NCBI RefSeq assembly: GCF_009807095.1
Contig: NZ_WUCC01000013.1
Coordinates: forward strand, 1 to 64,000
Reading direction: 5' to 3'
DNA length: 64,000 nucleotides
DNA from: Rathayibacter sp. VKM Ac-2754
Lineage (GTDB): Bacteria > Actinomycetota > Actinomycetes > Actinomycetales > Microbacteriaceae
In this document: positions 8,617-18,599 of the stretch, one piece after another
Layout: every line of letters starts with the position of its first letter
Position numbering within the stretch: the first letter of the stretch is position 1
Program-made: the position numbers and the translations under genes
Notes under the pieces: generated by a model
What the model saw: the letters and a program-made list of their open reading frames with translations, nothing else
Databases searched by the model: none
Told to the model about the DNA's origin: nothing

Positions 8617-9477
8617 GTGACGGACGCACCCATCGGCATCTTCGACTCCGGGGTCGGCGGGCTCACCGTGGCCCGCTCGGTGATCGACCAGCTGCAGAAC
8701 GAGTCGATCGTCTACCTCGGCGACACCGCGCACTCGCCCTACGGTCCGAAGCCGCTCGCGGACGTCCGCGCGTACGCCCTCGACACGCTCGACACGCTGG
8801 TCGACCAGGGCGCGAAGCTGCTCGTGATCGCCTGCAACACCGCCTCGGCGGCGATGATGCGGGACGCCAGGGAGCGCTACACGATCGGCCGCGGCATCCC
8901 CGTGGTCGAGGTCATCCAGCCGGCGGTCCGCAGCGCGGTGCGCGACACCCGCAACCGCAGGGTCGGAGTGATCGGCACGGTCGGCACGATCCGCTCCCGC
9001 GCCTACGACGACGCCTTCGTCGCGGCCCCCGACCTCGAGCTCGTCACCGCGGCGTGCCCGCGCTTCGTCGAGTTCGTCGAGGCGGGGATCACCTGGAGCG
9101 ACGAGCTGCTCGCGCTCGCCGAGGAGTACCTCGCGCCGCTCAAGGCGGCCGGAGTCGACACGCTCGTCCTCGGCTGCACCCACTACCCGCTGCTGCGCGG
9201 CGCCATCGCCTACGTGATGGGCCCCGACGTGCGCCTGGTGTCGAGCGCCGAGGAGACCGCGCTCGACGTCTACCGCACGCTCGTCGCGCACGGCCTGCAG
9301 CGCACCGCCTCCGCTCCGCCGAGCTACCGCTGGGAGGAGACCGGATCGAGCGACTTCGTCCGCCTCGCCCGCCGGTTCCTCGGCCCAGAGGTCTCGAGCG
9401 TCGACCTCGTCGAGACCGGCACCATCAATCTGCGCGAGCTCGACCGGGCCGCGCGACAGACAGGGAGTCCCCAGTGA
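8617..9477 (+). CDS. murI: Glutamate racemase
   Basis: This 286-residue enzyme makes D-glutamate for peptidoglycan. Catalytic cysteines are visible in CNTAS (Cys73) and GCTHYPLL (Cys187). The N-terminal [13 protein letters not shown] holds the conserved Asp-Ser, and [10 protein letters not shown] follows. Length matches the family. The GTG start is eight bases after a TANNNT box, so translation is probably leaderless. Its TGA overlaps the GTG of rph (GTGA), so murI, rph and rdgB form one translationally coupled operon, an order common in actinobacteria. Confidence 0.95.
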   Translation: MTDAPIGIFDSGVGGLTVARSVIDQLQNESIVYLGDTAHSPYGPKPLADVRAYALDTLDTLVDQGAKLLVIACNTASAAMMRDARERYTIGRGIPVVEVIQPAVRSAVRDTRNRRVGVIGTVGTIRSRAYDDAFVAAPDLELVTAACPRFVEFVEAGITWSDELLALAEEYLAPLKAAGVDTLVLGCTHYPLLRGAIAYVMGPDVRLVSSAEETALDVYRTLVAHGLQRTASAPPSYRWEETGSSDFVRLARRFLGPEVSSVDLVETGTINLRELDRAARQTGSPQ

Positions 9478-10247
9478 CCGACAGCACCTCCGCCCAGCCG
9501 GCCGTGAAGCGCAAGGACGGCCGCGCGGCCGACGAGCTGCGCACCGTCACCATCGAGCGCGGCTGGAGCACGCAGGCCGAGGGCTCGGCCCTCGTCTCGT
9601 TCGGGAACACCCGGGTGCTCTGCACCGCCTCCTTCACCAACGGTGTGCCGCGCTGGCTCCAGGGCAAGGGCAAGGGCTGGGTCACCGCGGAGTACGCGAT
9701 GCTGCCGCGCTCGACCAACTCCCGGATGGACCGCGAGGCGGTCAAGGGCAAGGTCGGCGGGCGCACCCACGAGATCTCGCGCCTGATCGGGCGCAGCCTC
9801 CGCGCCGTGGTCGACATGAAGGCGCTCGGCGAGAACACCATCGTGATCGACTGCGACGTGCTGCAGGCCGACGGCGGCACCCGCACGGCGGCGATCACCG
9901 GCGCCTACGTCGCGCTGGTCGACGCCATCGAGTGGGCCCGCGGCAAGAAGTACGTCGGCCAGAAGGCGACGCCGCTGATCGACAGCCTCTCCGCCGTCTC
10001 GGTCGGCATCATCGACGGCGTCCCGATGCTCGACCTCGCCTACGTCGAGGACGTGCGCGCCGAGACCGACATGAACGTCGTCGTGACGGGCCGCGGCCTC
10101 TTCGTCGAGGTCCAGGGCACCGCGGAGGGCGCGCCGTTCGACCGCCGCGAGCTCGACGCGCTGCTCGACCTCGCCGTCGGCGGTGCCGCCGACCTCGCGC
10201 GCATCCAGGCGGAGGCGCTCGCCGCGGAGCCGGGGCCCCGCGCGTGA
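9474..10247 (+). CDS. rph: Ribonuclease PH
   Basis: A 257-residue phosphorolytic 3'-5' exoribonuclease that trims tRNA 3' ends. The characteristic segments are [14 protein letters not shown] at the N terminus, [46 protein letters not shown] and VDCD-like [22 protein letters not shown]. The GTG start overlaps the murI stop (GTGA) and has AGGGAG upstream. Its own TGA overlaps the GTG of rdgB in the same way. The length is typical for the family, and I see nothing unusual. Confidence 0.95.
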   Translation: MTDSTSAQPAVKRKDGRAADELRTVTIERGWSTQAEGSALVSFGNTRVLCTASFTNGVPRWLQGKGKGWVTAEYAMLPRSTNSRMDREAVKGKVGGRTHEISRLIGRSLRAVVDMKALGENTIVIDCDVLQADGGTRTAAITGAYVALVDAIEWARGKKYVGQKATPLIDSLSAVSVGIIDGVPMLDLAYVEDVRAETDMNVVVTGRGLFVEVQGTAEGAPFDRRELDALLDLAVGGAADLARIQAEALAAEPGPRA

Positions 10248-10861
10248 GCCTGGATCTCGTCCTCGCGACGCACAACGCGGGCAAGGTCGAGGAGTTCCGC
10301 GCGATGCTCGCGGGCGCGCTGCCGGGAGTCGGCGTGCGGGCCTACGACGGGCCCGAGCCGGTCGAGGACGGCGTCACGTTCGCGGAGAACGCGCTGATCA
10401 AGGCCCGGGCGGCCGCGGCGCACACCGGCCTCGTTGCGCTCGCCGACGACTCCGGGATCTGCGTCGACGTGCTGGGCGGCGCCCCCGGGATCTTCTCGGC
10501 GCGCTGGTCGGGCAGGGCGCACGACGCCCGGGCCAACCTCGAGCTGCTGCTCGCCCAGCTCGACGATGTGAAGGCCGAGCACCGCGCGGCGCACTTCAGC
10601 TGCACGATCGCGCTCGTCGTGCCCGACTCCGTGCTGCCGGGAGGCCAGGAGATCGTGGTCGAGGGCCGCTGGGACGGCGCGATCGCGACGGCGCCGCGCG
10701 GCACGAACGGCCACGGCTACGACCCGGTCTTCGTCCCCGAGTCGGGCTCCCTCACCGCCGCCGAGCTCGCGCCCGAGCAGAAGAACGCCCGCAGCCACCG
10801 CGCCCGGGCCTTCACCGCCCTGCGCTCCGAGCTCGTCGCGCTGGAGTCGCGCCTGTCCTGA
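10244..10861 (+). CDS. rdgB: Non-canonical purine NTP pyrophosphatase (RdgB/HAM1)
   Basis: A 205-residue house-cleaning enzyme that hydrolyses dITP/XTP to monophosphates. Family motifs are [12 protein letters not shown] at the N terminus (residues 8-17), [37 protein letters not shown] with the catalytic aspartates, and [13 protein letters not shown] near the C terminus. ATP-family partners precede it with four-base overlaps. The following 75 bp contain imperfect inverted repeats (for example CGACC...GGTCG), but I see no clear terminator before the convergent DedA gene. Confidence 0.94.
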   Translation: MSLDLVLATHNAGKVEEFRAMLAGALPGVGVRAYDGPEPVEDGVTFAENALIKARAAAAHTGLVALADDSGICVDVLGGAPGIFSARWSGRAHDARANLELLLAQLDDVKAEHRAAHFSCTIALVVPDSVLPGGQEIVVEGRWDGAIATAPRGTNGHGYDPVFVPESGSLTAAELAPEQKNARSHRARAFTALRSELVALESRLS

Positions 10862-10935
10862 CGCTCACTGCGAGACGCTCCCGGGTACGCCGCGCGCCGA
10901 GGGAGGCGGACCCGAGCGACCTCTCGTGGGGGTCG

Positions 10936-11676
10936 TCAGTGCTTGGGGCGCTTGTCGTCCAGGGCGTCCTGGTCGAGGACGTAGGCGGCCGACTCGGTCG
11001 AGTCGGTCTCCTTGTCGGTGGCGAGGCGGGCCTTGCGGCGCTGCTGGAAGAAGTGGAACAGCGTCGGCACGATCGCCAGGATCACGGCGCCGATGAGGAT
11101 CACGTCGATGTAGTGCGAGACGAAGTCGGCGACCGGCGGGATGAACGCGAGCAGCCAGCCCAGGAGGGTGACGCCGCTGCCCCAGAGCAGGGCGCCGATG
11201 AGGTTGTAGAGGCTGTACTTGCGGTAGTTCATGTGCGCGACGCCCGCGGCGATCGGCGCGAAGGTGCGCACGATCGGCACGAATCGCGCGAGGATCACGG
11301 CGAAGCCGCCGAAGCGCTCGAAGAAGGCGTTGGTGCGCTTGACGTTCTCGATGCTGAAGAAGCCCGACTCCTTGCGCTCGAAGATGCGCGGGCCCGCCTT
11401 GTGGCCGATCAGGTAGCCGACCTCGCCGCCGAGGAACGCGGAGAAGCCGATCGCGAGGCAGATCAGCCAGATCGGGACGCCGAGGCCGCCGTTCGCCGCG
11501 TCCTCGTGCGCGAGGAGCCCGGTGATGATGAGCAGGGTGTCGCCCGGGAAGAGGAAGCCGATCAGCAGACCGGTCTCGGCGAAGACGATGATGCACACCA
11601 CCAGGACGCCCCACGGCCCGAACGAGGTGAGGATCGTCTCCGGGTCGAGCCAGGGGATCAGGGCGGCGTGGTTCAA
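10936..11676 (-). CDS. DedA family membrane protein
   Basis: A 246-residue polytopic protein of the DedA/SNARE-associated superfamily, linked in other bacteria to lipid carrier flipping and membrane homeostasis. Visible are the LLIGFLFPGDTLLIITG membrane re-entrant segment, FLGGEVGYLIGHKAG, and ARFVPIVRTFAPIAAGVAHMNYRKY, which is the diagnostic second half with conserved Arg. A charged C-terminal tail of about 40 residues follows the last helix. I choose TTG at 11676 because GGAGA lies just ahead. A GTG at 11715 would add 13 residues without a better site. Confidence 0.88.
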   Translation of the reverse strand: MNHAALIPWLDPETILTSFGPWGVLVVCIIVFAETGLLIGFLFPGDTLLIITGLLAHEDAANGGLGVPIWLICLAIGFSAFLGGEVGYLIGHKAGPRIFERKESGFFSIENVKRTNAFFERFGGFAVILARFVPIVRTFAPIAAGVAHMNYRKYSLYNLIGALLWGSGVTLLGWLLAFIPPVADFVSHYIDVILIGAVILAIVPTLFHFFQQRRKARLATDKETDSTESAAYVLDQDALDDKRPKH

Positions 11677-11746
11677 CGGTTCTCCAGTCGATCGATGCCG
11701 GTCGGCTCCGAGCACCGGGCGCGACCGCGCTCAGCGTACCGGTCGA

Positions 11747-11765
11747 GCCCCTGGTGTTCCGGGGC
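11747..11765 (-). terminator. Possible hairpin downstream of tRNA-Leu
   Basis: GCCCC and GGGGC pair around a nine-base loop, 14 bases beyond the 3' end of tRNA-Leu on the minus strand. There is no T tract, so this is only a weak candidate. Confidence 0.3.
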
Positions 11766-11778
11766 GGGAGAACGTCGT

Positions 11779-11858
11779 GCGGAAGGTGGGACTCGAACCC
11801 ACATGCCTCTCGGCACAGGAACCTAAATCCTGCGTGTCTGCCATTCCACCACTCCCGC
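11779..11858 (-). tRNA. tRNA-Leu (anticodon TAG)
   Basis: On the minus strand the gene folds with acceptor stem GCGGGAG/CTTCCGC (one G-T pair), D arm GTGGAATGGCAGAC, anticodon stem CAGGA/TCCTG with loop TTTAGGT (anticodon TAG), a long variable arm GCCGAGAGGC typical of leucine tRNAs, and T arm GTGGGTTCGAGTCCCAC. The CCA end is not encoded. Confidence 0.95.
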
Positions 11859-11869
11859 GAGTGCGCGAC

Positions 11870-13138
11870 TCAGTCTAGGAGCGGCCTGCGGTGAGGGATG
11901 TAGCGCGGGATCCATCGGGCGAGCGCTGCGGCACCGGCGAGACCGAGCACTCCCATCGCTCCGGCGGCGAAGGGCAGCGAGACCGCGGCGATGAGCGCCG
12001 ACACGATGATCGGCGCCGCCGCGTTGCCCGCGTCGCCGGTGAAGCGGAACGCGCCGAGGAACGGAGCCGGGTCGTCGGGAGGCGCCAGGTCGGCGCCGAT
12101 CGTCATGAGGATGCCCGATCCGATGCCGTTCGCGAGCGCCAGGACGCAGGCGACCGCGACGAACCAGGGCACCGGATCGGCGGCGACGAGCGTCAGCACG
12201 AGGATCAGGTGGCCGAGCCCGAGCCCGATCATCGATGGGATCGCCGTCGCGCCGCGGCCGAAGCGGTCCATCAGCTGGCCGCCTGCGTAGAACAGGGCGA
12301 AGTCGATCCCGCCGGCGATGCCGATGATGATCGCGGTCTGCGTGTCGGCGATCCCGATGCTGACCGCCCAGAGCGGGAGGATCAGGGTGCGGCTCGCCCG
12401 GAGCGCGCCGATGACCGCGGCGCCGGTCCCCATGCGGGCGAGGACGCCGCGGTGCTCGCGCAGCGTGCGGACGAGGCCGGGCGACGCCTCCGGGGCGGGG
12501 ACGGGATCGGGGGAGAGGTCGGCCGTGGCCGCCTGCGCCCGGCGCAGCACGGTCGCCGGGTCGGGCACCAGGAGCAGCACGACCACCGCCGCGACGCAGC
12601 AGACGATGTGCACCCAGAAGACCGACTCGACCGAGCCGGTGAGGTGCACGACGCCCGCCGCGACGAACGGACCGACGAACCAGCCGGCGCGGAAGGCGCC
12701 CGCGAGCGCGCTGAGCGCCCTGGCGCGGTGGGTGATCGGGACGAACGACGTCATGAACGCGTGCCGCGCGAGCGCGAACACCGCCGTCGCGAGGCCGATG
12801 ATGAAGACGCCGACCGTCAGCCCGACCCACGAGGTCGAGAGCAGGCAGACGATCAGCCCGAGGATCGAGGCGGCGGAGGCGCTCAGCATCGCGCCGCGCT
12901 CGCCGATCCGCGAGACGATCCAGCCGCTCGGGATGTCGCCCGCGAGCTCGCCGATCATGATCATCCCGGCGACCAGGCCCGCGAGCGCGAGCGTCGCGCC
13001 GAGATCGCCCGCCGCGGCGGGGAGGAGGGGGATGATCGCGCCCTCGCCGACCGAGAACAGCAGCGTCGGCAGGAAGGTGGAGAGCAGGAGCGGGCCGACG
13101 GGGAACGGGCGCTCTGCGGGGACGGTCACCGTCTCCAT
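11870..13138 (-). CDS. MFS transporter
   Basis: A 422-residue protein with about 12 predicted membrane segments. The loop between helices 2 and 3 reads GDIPSGWIVSRIGERGAM, the MFS motif A region. A mid-protein hydrophilic loop near residues 190-215 is proline rich, separating the two six-helix halves. No substrate-defining residues are recognisable; drug/metabolite efflux is the common role of this branch. ATG 13138 is chosen because the longer open frame upstream merely shadows prfB. It ends 12 bases from tRNA-Leu on the same strand and diverges from prfB with a 57-bp gap. Confidence 0.85.
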   Translation of the reverse strand: METVTVPAERPFPVGPLLLSTFLPTLLFSVGEGAIIPLLPAAAGDLGATLALAGLVAGMIMIGELAGDIPSGWIVSRIGERGAMLSASAASILGLIVCLLSTSWVGLTVGVFIIGLATAVFALARHAFMTSFVPITHRARALSALAGAFRAGWFVGPFVAAGVVHLTGSVESVFWVHIVCCVAAVVVLLLVPDPATVLRRAQAATADLSPDPVPAPEASPGLVRTLREHRGVLARMGTGAAVIGALRASRTLILPLWAVSIGIADTQTAIIIGIAGGIDFALFYAGGQLMDRFGRGATAIPSMIGLGLGHLILVLTLVAADPVPWFVAVACVLALANGIGSGILMTIGADLAPPDDPAPFLGAFRFTGDAGNAAAPIIVSALIAAVSLPFAAGAMGVLGLAGAAALARWIPRYIPHRRPLLD

Positions 13139-13195
13139 GCTAGGTCGGAGCAGCGCCCCGCCCGCTCTCATCGTCCCCGTTAGGCTGGATCCACC

Positions 13196-14296
13196 ATGCT
13201 GGACAACGACTTCACCGAGCAGATCACTGCTCTCCGCTCCACCTTCGCCGACATCCGAGCCGTCATCGACGTCGAGGGGCTCCGCTCGAGGATCGCCGAC
13301 CTGAGCGAGCAGGCGGGTGCGCCCGACCTCTGGGACGACACCGACGCCGCCCAGAAGATCACGAGCGCGCTGAGCCACCGCCAGTCGGAGCTGGCCCGCG
13401 TCACGTCGATCGAGCGACGCCTCGACGACCTCGAGGTGCTGGTCGAGATGGCGAACGAGGCCGAGGACGCCGAGTCGGAGCAGGAGGCGATCGCCGAGCT
13501 CAGCGCCCTGCAGAAGATCATGGGCGAGCTCGAGGTGCAGACGCTGCTCGACGGCGAGTACGACGACCGCCCGGCGGTCGTGACGATCCGCGCGGGCGCC
13601 GGCGGCGTCGACGCCTCCGACTTCGCCGAGATGCTGATGCGGATGTACCTCCGCTGGGCCGAGAAGCACAAGTACAGCGCGACCGTGATGGACGCGAGCT
13701 ACGCGGAGGAGGCCGGCATCAAGTCGGCGACCTTCGAGATCGACGCGCCCTACGCCTTCGGGACCCTCTCGGTCGAGGCGGGCACGCACCGCCTGGTCAG
13801 GATGAGCCCCTTCGGCGCGGCGGGGAAGCGCCAGACCTCGTTCGCCGCGGTCGAGGTCATCCCGCTGATGGAGGAGGCCGGCGCGGTCGAGATCCCCGAC
13901 AACGACATCCGGGTCGACGTCTTCCGCTCCTCGGGCCCCGGCGGCCAGTCGGTCAACACGACCGACTCCGCGGTGCGCATCACCCACCTCCCCACGGGGA
14001 CGGTCGTGTCGATGCAGAACGAGAAGAGCCAGATCCAGAACCGCGCGGCGGCCATGCGCGTCCTGGCGTCGCGACTCCTGCTGATCCAGAAGGAGCAGGA
14101 GGCGGCGACCAAGAAGGAGCTCGCGGGGAACATCACCGCGAGCTGGGGCGACCAGATGCGCAGCTACGTGCTCGCGCCGTACCAGATGGTCAAGGACCTC
14201 CGCACCGACCACGAGGTCGGCAATCCGTCGCACGTCTTCGACGGCGACATCGACGGCTTCATCGCGGCGGGCATCCGCTGGCGCAAGTCGGCCTGA
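13196..14296 (+). CDS. prfB: Peptide chain release factor 2
   Basis: This 366-residue factor releases peptides at UGA and UAA. The stop-recognition tripeptide SPF is present (residues 204-206) and the catalytic GGQ loop is in SGPGGQSVN (249-251). The gene is read in one frame; the programmed frameshift found in many prfB genes is absent. A TAGGCT box lies nine bases ahead of the ATG, without a Shine-Dalgarno sequence. It heads the block prfB-ftsE-ftsX-smpB, a conserved actinobacterial order. Confidence 0.96.
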   Translation: MLDNDFTEQITALRSTFADIRAVIDVEGLRSRIADLSEQAGAPDLWDDTDAAQKITSALSHRQSELARVTSIERRLDDLEVLVEMANEAEDAESEQEAIAELSALQKIMGELEVQTLLDGEYDDRPAVVTIRAGAGGVDASDFAEMLMRMYLRWAEKHKYSATVMDASYAEEAGIKSATFEIDAPYAFGTLSVEAGTHRLVRMSPFGAAGKRQTSFAAVEVIPLMEEAGAVEIPDNDIRVDVFRSSGPGGQSVNTTDSAVRITHLPTGTVVSMQNEKSQIQNRAAAMRVLASRLLLIQKEQEAATKKELAGNITASWGDQMRSYVLAPYQMVKDLRTDHEVGNPSHVFDGDIDGFIAAGIRWRKSA

Positions 14297-14381
14297 TCGC
14301 ACCGCGGCACCGCGGGCCGCTCGACGCGCCGCAGGCCGGCTCGGCCGACTCTCCGAGATCGTCGTTTACCCTCGGTACGAC

Positions 14382-15554
14382 ATGATTCGCTTCGACAACG
14401 TCTCCAAGCAGTACCGGGGCGGCACCAGACCCGCCCTGAACGCCATCGATCTCGAGATCCTCCGGGGCGAGTTCGTCTTCCTCGTCGGCGCCTCGGGCTC
14501 CGGCAAGTCGAGCTGCCTCCGGCTGATCCTGAAGGAGGAGCGGCCCTCCTCCGGCTCCATCCACGTGCTCGGGCAGAACCTGGGCAAGATCTCGAGCCGC
14601 AAGGTGCCCTACTTCCGCCGCAACATGGGCGTCGTCTTCCAGGACTTCCGCCTGCTCCCCAACAAGTCGGTCTTCGACAACGTCGCGTTCAGCCTCCAGG
14701 TGATCGGCAAGTCGAAGGGCTACATCCAGGAGGCGGTCCCCGACACGCTCAAGATGGTGGGCCTCGCGGGCAAGGCGTCGCGCCTGCCGCACGAGCTGTC
14801 CGGAGGCGAGCAGCAGCGCGTCGCGATCGCCCGCGCGGTCGTGAACAAGCCGGCCGTCCTCCTCGCCGACGAGCCCACGGGGAACCTCGACCCGACCACC
14901 AGCGCCGGCATCATGGCGCTCCTCGAGCGGATCAACGCCGGCGGCACGACCGTCATCATGGCCACCCACGAGGCCGGCATCGTCGACCAGATGAAGCGCC
15001 GCGTCATCGAGCTCTCGGCCGGCAGCATCATCCGCGACGAGCGCCAGGGCGGCTACGGCCAGACCGAGAGCATCACCGTGGTCCACGACGGCGTCGTCGT
15101 CGTCGCGGCAGACGACCACAAGGTCGCCGAGACGACGTCGATCCCGGTCATCACCGAGAGCGCGCTCGCGCCCGCCGAGGTGCCGGAGCTCGACCTGCGT
15201 CGCCCCGCCCCCGCGCTCCCCACGGCGGCCGACCCGCACGGCGGGTCCTTCGCCCGGCCGCGCCTCTCGCAGACGGCCGCCCAGCCTGTCGTCCCCGAGG
15301 GACGCCGCTCGGCCAACGCCCCCGAGTCGCACGTCACCGCGGCGCACCCCGTCCTCCCCGCACCCCCCGCGCCGGAGGCCCCCGAGGCACCGCGCGTCGT
15401 CGAGCTCGCGAGCCAGACCGGCCCGATCTACCTCCCCGCCGACACCGGCGCGCTCCCGGAGGAGTCGCTCGCGGCCCGCCTGGGCCTGCGCGCCGCGCGG
15501 GAGGACGGCGACGAGACCGGGGACGACCAGCAGAACGTAGGACCCGTCAAGTGA
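14382..15554 (+). CDS. ftsE: Cell division ATP-binding protein FtsE with long C-terminal extension
   Basis: The FtsE ATPase works with FtsX at the septum to activate peptidoglycan hydrolases. The core (about residues 1-228) has Walker [10 protein letters not shown] (Lys42), [14 protein letters not shown] and [11 protein letters not shown], with the switch histidine in MATHE. Residues about 229-390 are an added tail rich in Pro, Ala and acidic residues, probably disordered. Canonical FtsE is about 220-230 residues, so the tail nearly doubles it. TACCCT nine bases before the ATG suggests a leaderless start. The stop overlaps the GTG of ftsX. Confidence 0.94.
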   Translation: MIRFDNVSKQYRGGTRPALNAIDLEILRGEFVFLVGASGSGKSSCLRLILKEERPSSGSIHVLGQNLGKISSRKVPYFRRNMGVVFQDFRLLPNKSVFDNVAFSLQVIGKSKGYIQEAVPDTLKMVGLAGKASRLPHELSGGEQQRVAIARAVVNKPAVLLADEPTGNLDPTTSAGIMALLERINAGGTTVIMATHEAGIVDQMKRRVIELSAGSIIRDERQGGYGQTESITVVHDGVVVVAADDHKVAETTSIPVITESALAPAEVPELDLRRPAPALPTAADPHGGSFARPRLSQTAAQPVVPEGRRSANAPESHVTAAHPVLPAPPAPEAPEAPRVVELASQTGPIYLPADTGALPEESLAARLGLRAAREDGDETGDDQQNVGPVK

Positions 15555-16465
15555 GATTCGCACTGATCTGGTCGGAGGTCTCGAGCGGCCTCCGACGCAA
15601 CGTCTCGATGGTCGTCTCCGTCATCCTGGTGACCTTCATCTCGCTCACCTTCGTCGGCACCGCGATCCTGCTGCAGATGCAGATCGGCCAGATGAAGAAC
15701 TTCTGGTACGACAAGGCGCAGGTCGCCGTCTACATGTGCACCGCCACCTCCGGGGGCTCGAACTGCAGCGGCAGCGACGCGACCCAGGAGCAGATCGACT
15801 CGGTCGAGGCGCAGCTCGACGGCGCCACCCTCGCGCCCTACATCGACGAGTCCTACTTCGAGGACCACGACCAGGCCTACGCGAACTTCCAGCAGCAGTT
15901 CGCCGGCAACCCGGTCGCCGAGTACGTCACTCCGGACCTGCTCAACCAGACCTTCTGGATCAACCTCAAGGACCCGACGCAGTCGGACGTGATCGTCGAG
16001 AGCCTCTCGAGCGTCTCGGGGGTCGAGAGCGTCACCGACCAGCGGCAGTACCTCGACCAGATCTTCTCGATCCTGAACGCGGCGAGCTACACGGCGATCG
16101 GCATCGCGGTGCTGATGCTGGTGGCGGCGGTGCTGCTGATCGCGACGACGATCCGCTTGTCGGCCTTCTCGAGACGCAGGGAGCTGGGCATCATGCGGCT
16201 CGTGGGGGCGTCGAACCGCTTCATCCAGACCCCGTTCATCCTCGAGGGCGTGTTCGCGGCGCTGCTCGGATCGATCCTCGCGGGAGTCGCGGTCATCGCG
16301 ATCGTGCAGTTCTTCGTGCAGGGGTTCCTGGCGTACCGCATCCCGCTGACCTCGTTCGTGGGGCTGGACGACGCGCTGATCGTCTTCCCGATCCTGGTGG
16401 TGGTGGGCATCGTCCTGGCCGCGATCTCGGCGAACGTGGCGATCGCCAGGTATCTCCGGGTCTGA
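15551..16465 (+). CDS. ftsX: Cell division protein FtsX
   Basis: A 304-residue membrane partner of FtsE. Topology is as expected: one N-terminal helix (about residues 20-45), a large extracellular domain containing a short cysteine pair in the [10 protein letters not shown] loop, then three C-terminal helices starting near residue 175. The cytoplasmic loop [24 protein letters not shown] is the family signature. The GTG start overlaps the ftsE TGA (GTGA). The two proteins form the complex that passes conformational signals to extracellular cell-wall hydrolases of the NlpC/P60 type in actinobacteria. Confidence 0.95.
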   Translation: MRFALIWSEVSSGLRRNVSMVVSVILVTFISLTFVGTAILLQMQIGQMKNFWYDKAQVAVYMCTATSGGSNCSGSDATQEQIDSVEAQLDGATLAPYIDESYFEDHDQAYANFQQQFAGNPVAEYVTPDLLNQTFWINLKDPTQSDVIVESLSSVSGVESVTDQRQYLDQIFSILNAASYTAIGIAVLMLVAAVLLIATTIRLSAFSRRRELGIMRLVGASNRFIQTPFILEGVFAALLGSILAGVAVIAIVQFFVQGFLAYRIPLTSFVGLDDALIVFPILVVVGIVLAAISANVAIARYLRV

Positions 16466-16487
16466 CCGCTCCGCACGGCCGTATACT

Positions 16488-16517
16488 GATGGGCTGCCTC
16501 GATCGGGGCAGCCCATC
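16488..16517. promoter_or_regulatory. Perfect 11-bp hairpin overlapping the smpB promoter region
   Basis: GATGGGCTGCC and GGCAGCCCATC pair around an eight-base loop. TATACT, a good -10 box, lies directly before it (16482-16487), so the predicted transcript would start inside the left arm. There is no T tract after the right arm. It may end ftsEX messages or structure the smpB leader. Confidence 0.5.
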
Positions 16518-16540
16518 GTCGCTCTCGGAGAGGAGCCGCC

Positions 16541-17017
16541 GTGCCCAGGGAACAGGGTCAGAAGGTCGTCGCGACCAACCGCAAGGCGCGCCACGACTAC
16601 CTCATCGAGGACACCTACGAGGCGGGTCTCGTGCTCTCGGGCACCGAGGTCAAGTCGCTCCGGGCCGGCCGTGCGTCGCTCGTCGACGGCTACGCCTTCG
16701 TCGACGGCGGTGAGGCCTGGCTCGACGCGGTGCACATCAACGAGTGGGCGCACGGCACCTGGACGAACCATCCGCCCCGGCGCAAGCGCAAGCTGCTGCT
16801 GCACAAGGCGCAGATCCTCAAGATCCACAACAAGGTGAAGGAGGGCGGGTACACGCTGATCCCGCTCTCGCTCTACTTCAGCGACGGCAAGGCCAAGGTC
16901 GAGCTCGCGGTGGCCAAGGGCAAGAAGGACTACGACAAGCGCCAGGTGCTCCGGGAGCGCCAGGACCGTCGCGAGGCCGACCGCGCGATGTCGACGCGTC
17001 GCCGCCTCGGCGACTAG
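16541..17017 (+). CDS. smpB: SsrA-binding protein SmpB
   Basis: A 158-residue RNA-binding protein that delivers tmRNA to stalled ribosomes. The family signature is clear: [29 protein letters not shown], then [19 protein letters not shown] and the C-terminal GKKDYDKR tail that mimics the tRNA anticodon arm. GTG start with GGAGAGGAG upstream. Its RNA partner ssrA lies 1.6 kb downstream, separated by an MFS gene. The usual close smpB-ssrA arrangement is thus interrupted. Confidence 0.96.
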   Translation: MPREQGQKVVATNRKARHDYLIEDTYEAGLVLSGTEVKSLRAGRASLVDGYAFVDGGEAWLDAVHINEWAHGTWTNHPPRRKRKLLLHKAQILKIHNKVKEGGYTLIPLSLYFSDGKAKVELAVAKGKKDYDKRQVLRERQDRREADRAMSTRRRLGD

Positions 17018-17071
17018 GCGCTCCGGCGCAACCGTCTGCGCGACGTCTGCGGGTTTGCGACACTGGAGCCC

Positions 17072-18541
17072 GTGACCGCCTCCGAGAACGCCCTCAGTCC
17101 CGCCGACGAGAAGATCCGCTGGCGCGCCTTCGCCATCAGCGTGGCGGTCGCGGCGATCACCATCCTCGACCTCTCGAAGGTCAACGTGGGCCTGCCCTCG
17201 ATCGAGAAGGCGCTGTCGGCCGACGCGAGCCAGCTGCAGCTCATCGTGGCCGGCTACGCGCTCGCCTTCGGTCTCGCCCTCGTGCCGGCCGGCCGCCTCG
17301 GCGACCTGCGCTCCCGGCGCCTGCTCTTCCTGATCGGGCTCACCGCCTTCACGGTGACGAGCCTGCTCTGCGCGATCGCGCCCAGCATCGAGATCCTCGT
17401 CGTGGCGCGGTTCCTCCAGGGCGTCGCGGCCGGCATCCAGATGCCGCAGGTGCTCGGGCTGGTGCAGCAGATGTTCACCGGCGCGGAGCGGGCTCGGGCG
17501 TTCGGCGTGTTCGGCGCGGTGATCGGCCTGTCGACCGCCTTCGGGCCGACGCTCGGCGGGCTCCTCATCGCGATCGGCGGCGACGAGGACGGCTGGCGCC
17601 TCCTGTTCTGGATGAACATCCCGCTCGGAGTGGTCGCGCTCGCCTTCGCCTGGCGGCTCCTGCCGCGCACGCACCGGAAGCCGGACGGCGACACCTCCCT
17701 CGACCCCGTCGGCCTGCTGCTGCTCGCGGTCGCGATCTTCGCCTTCATGCTCCCGTTCCTCCTGACGACGGGGAGCTCCTCCGACTCGCCGTTCCGGTGG
17801 TTCTGGCTGCTCCTGGCGGCCGCAGCGGCCTTCGCCTTCGTGAAGTGGGAGGCGCACTACGCGGGTCTCGGGCGGACTCCGGTGATCGACTTCCGGATCT
17901 TCCGCACCAGCTCGTACCGCAACGGGATCCTCGTCGCCACGTCGTACTTCGCCGCCATCCCGGCGACCTTCCTGCTGACGACGCTGTTCCTGCAGCAGGG
18001 GCTCGGGCTGGCACCCGTCTTCGCGGGCATGGTGAGCATCCCGTTCGCCCTGACCTCAGCGGTGACGGCCTGGTACGGCGGCAAGCTCGTGCAGACCTAC
18101 GGCCGGGCGCTGGTCGTGCTCGGCATCGTGCTGGTCGTCATCGGCTTCACCCTCGTGCTGCTCGCCGCCGAGCTGCTGCCGGCCGAGACCGCGGCGTACG
18201 GCATGGGAGCGGCGATGCTGGTCGCGGGAGCGGGCGGCGGATTCGTCGTCTCGCCGAACCAGACCCTCACCCTGGCCGAGATCTCTCCCGCGCAGGGCGG
18301 CGTCGCCGGCTCGGTCGGACAGCTCGGTCAGCGCGTGGGGACGGCGGTCGGCACCGCCTGCGCCTCGGCGGTCTTCTTCGCGACGCTGGCGAGCGAGCAG
18401 GGGATGGCGGAGGGGCTCGACCGCTACCACGACGCCTTCCGCAACGGCTACTTCGTGACGCTGGGGCTGATCGCGCTGGCGCTCGTGCTCGGGCTGCTCG
18501 ATCTGCGCCGCCGCCGCGTGAGCGCTCGCGAGGCGGGGTAG
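17072..18541 (+). CDS. MFS drug transporter, DHA2 (EmrB/QacA) family
   Basis: A 489-residue protein with about 14 membrane segments. DLSKVNVGLPSIEKALSADASQLQLIVAGYAL at helix 1-2 and GRLGDLRSRRLLFL (motif A) are typical of the 14-helix DHA2 group. FLQGVAAGIQMPQVLGL and GPTLGGLLI (motif C-like) follow. DHA2 proteins usually have an acidic residue in helix 1, and the Asp of ILDLSKVNV fits. The GTG start is 54 bases after smpB. No regulator is adjacent. The TAG stop overlaps a TAGACT element that could be the ssrA -10 box. Confidence 0.88.
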   Translation: MTASENALSPADEKIRWRAFAISVAVAAITILDLSKVNVGLPSIEKALSADASQLQLIVAGYALAFGLALVPAGRLGDLRSRRLLFLIGLTAFTVTSLLCAIAPSIEILVVARFLQGVAAGIQMPQVLGLVQQMFTGAERARAFGVFGAVIGLSTAFGPTLGGLLIAIGGDEDGWRLLFWMNIPLGVVALAFAWRLLPRTHRKPDGDTSLDPVGLLLLAVAIFAFMLPFLLTTGSSSDSPFRWFWLLLAAAAAFAFVKWEAHYAGLGRTPVIDFRIFRTSSYRNGILVATSYFAAIPATFLLTTLFLQQGLGLAPVFAGMVSIPFALTSAVTAWYGGKLVQTYGRALVVLGIVLVVIGFTLVLLAAELLPAETAAYGMGAAMLVAGAGGGFVVSPNQTLTLAEISPAQGGVAGSVGQLGQRVGTAVGTACASAVFFATLASEQGMAEGLDRYHDAFRNGYFVTLGLIALALVLGLLDLRRRRVSAREAG

Positions 18542-18599
18542 ACTGAATCCTTGTAACTCAACAGTGTGCGACGACGACCCACTCCACAGGAGTGCTCGC

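Noticed and set aside
13196-14296. Programmed frameshift in prfB
   Set aside because: The gene is continuous from ATG to stop with SPF and GGQ in one frame, so no shift is needed.
15428-17857. Long antisense open frame opposite ftsE, ftsX, smpB and the exporter
   Set aside because: Antisense shadow of GC-rich codons; no start signal, no known domain, and the plus-strand genes are certain.
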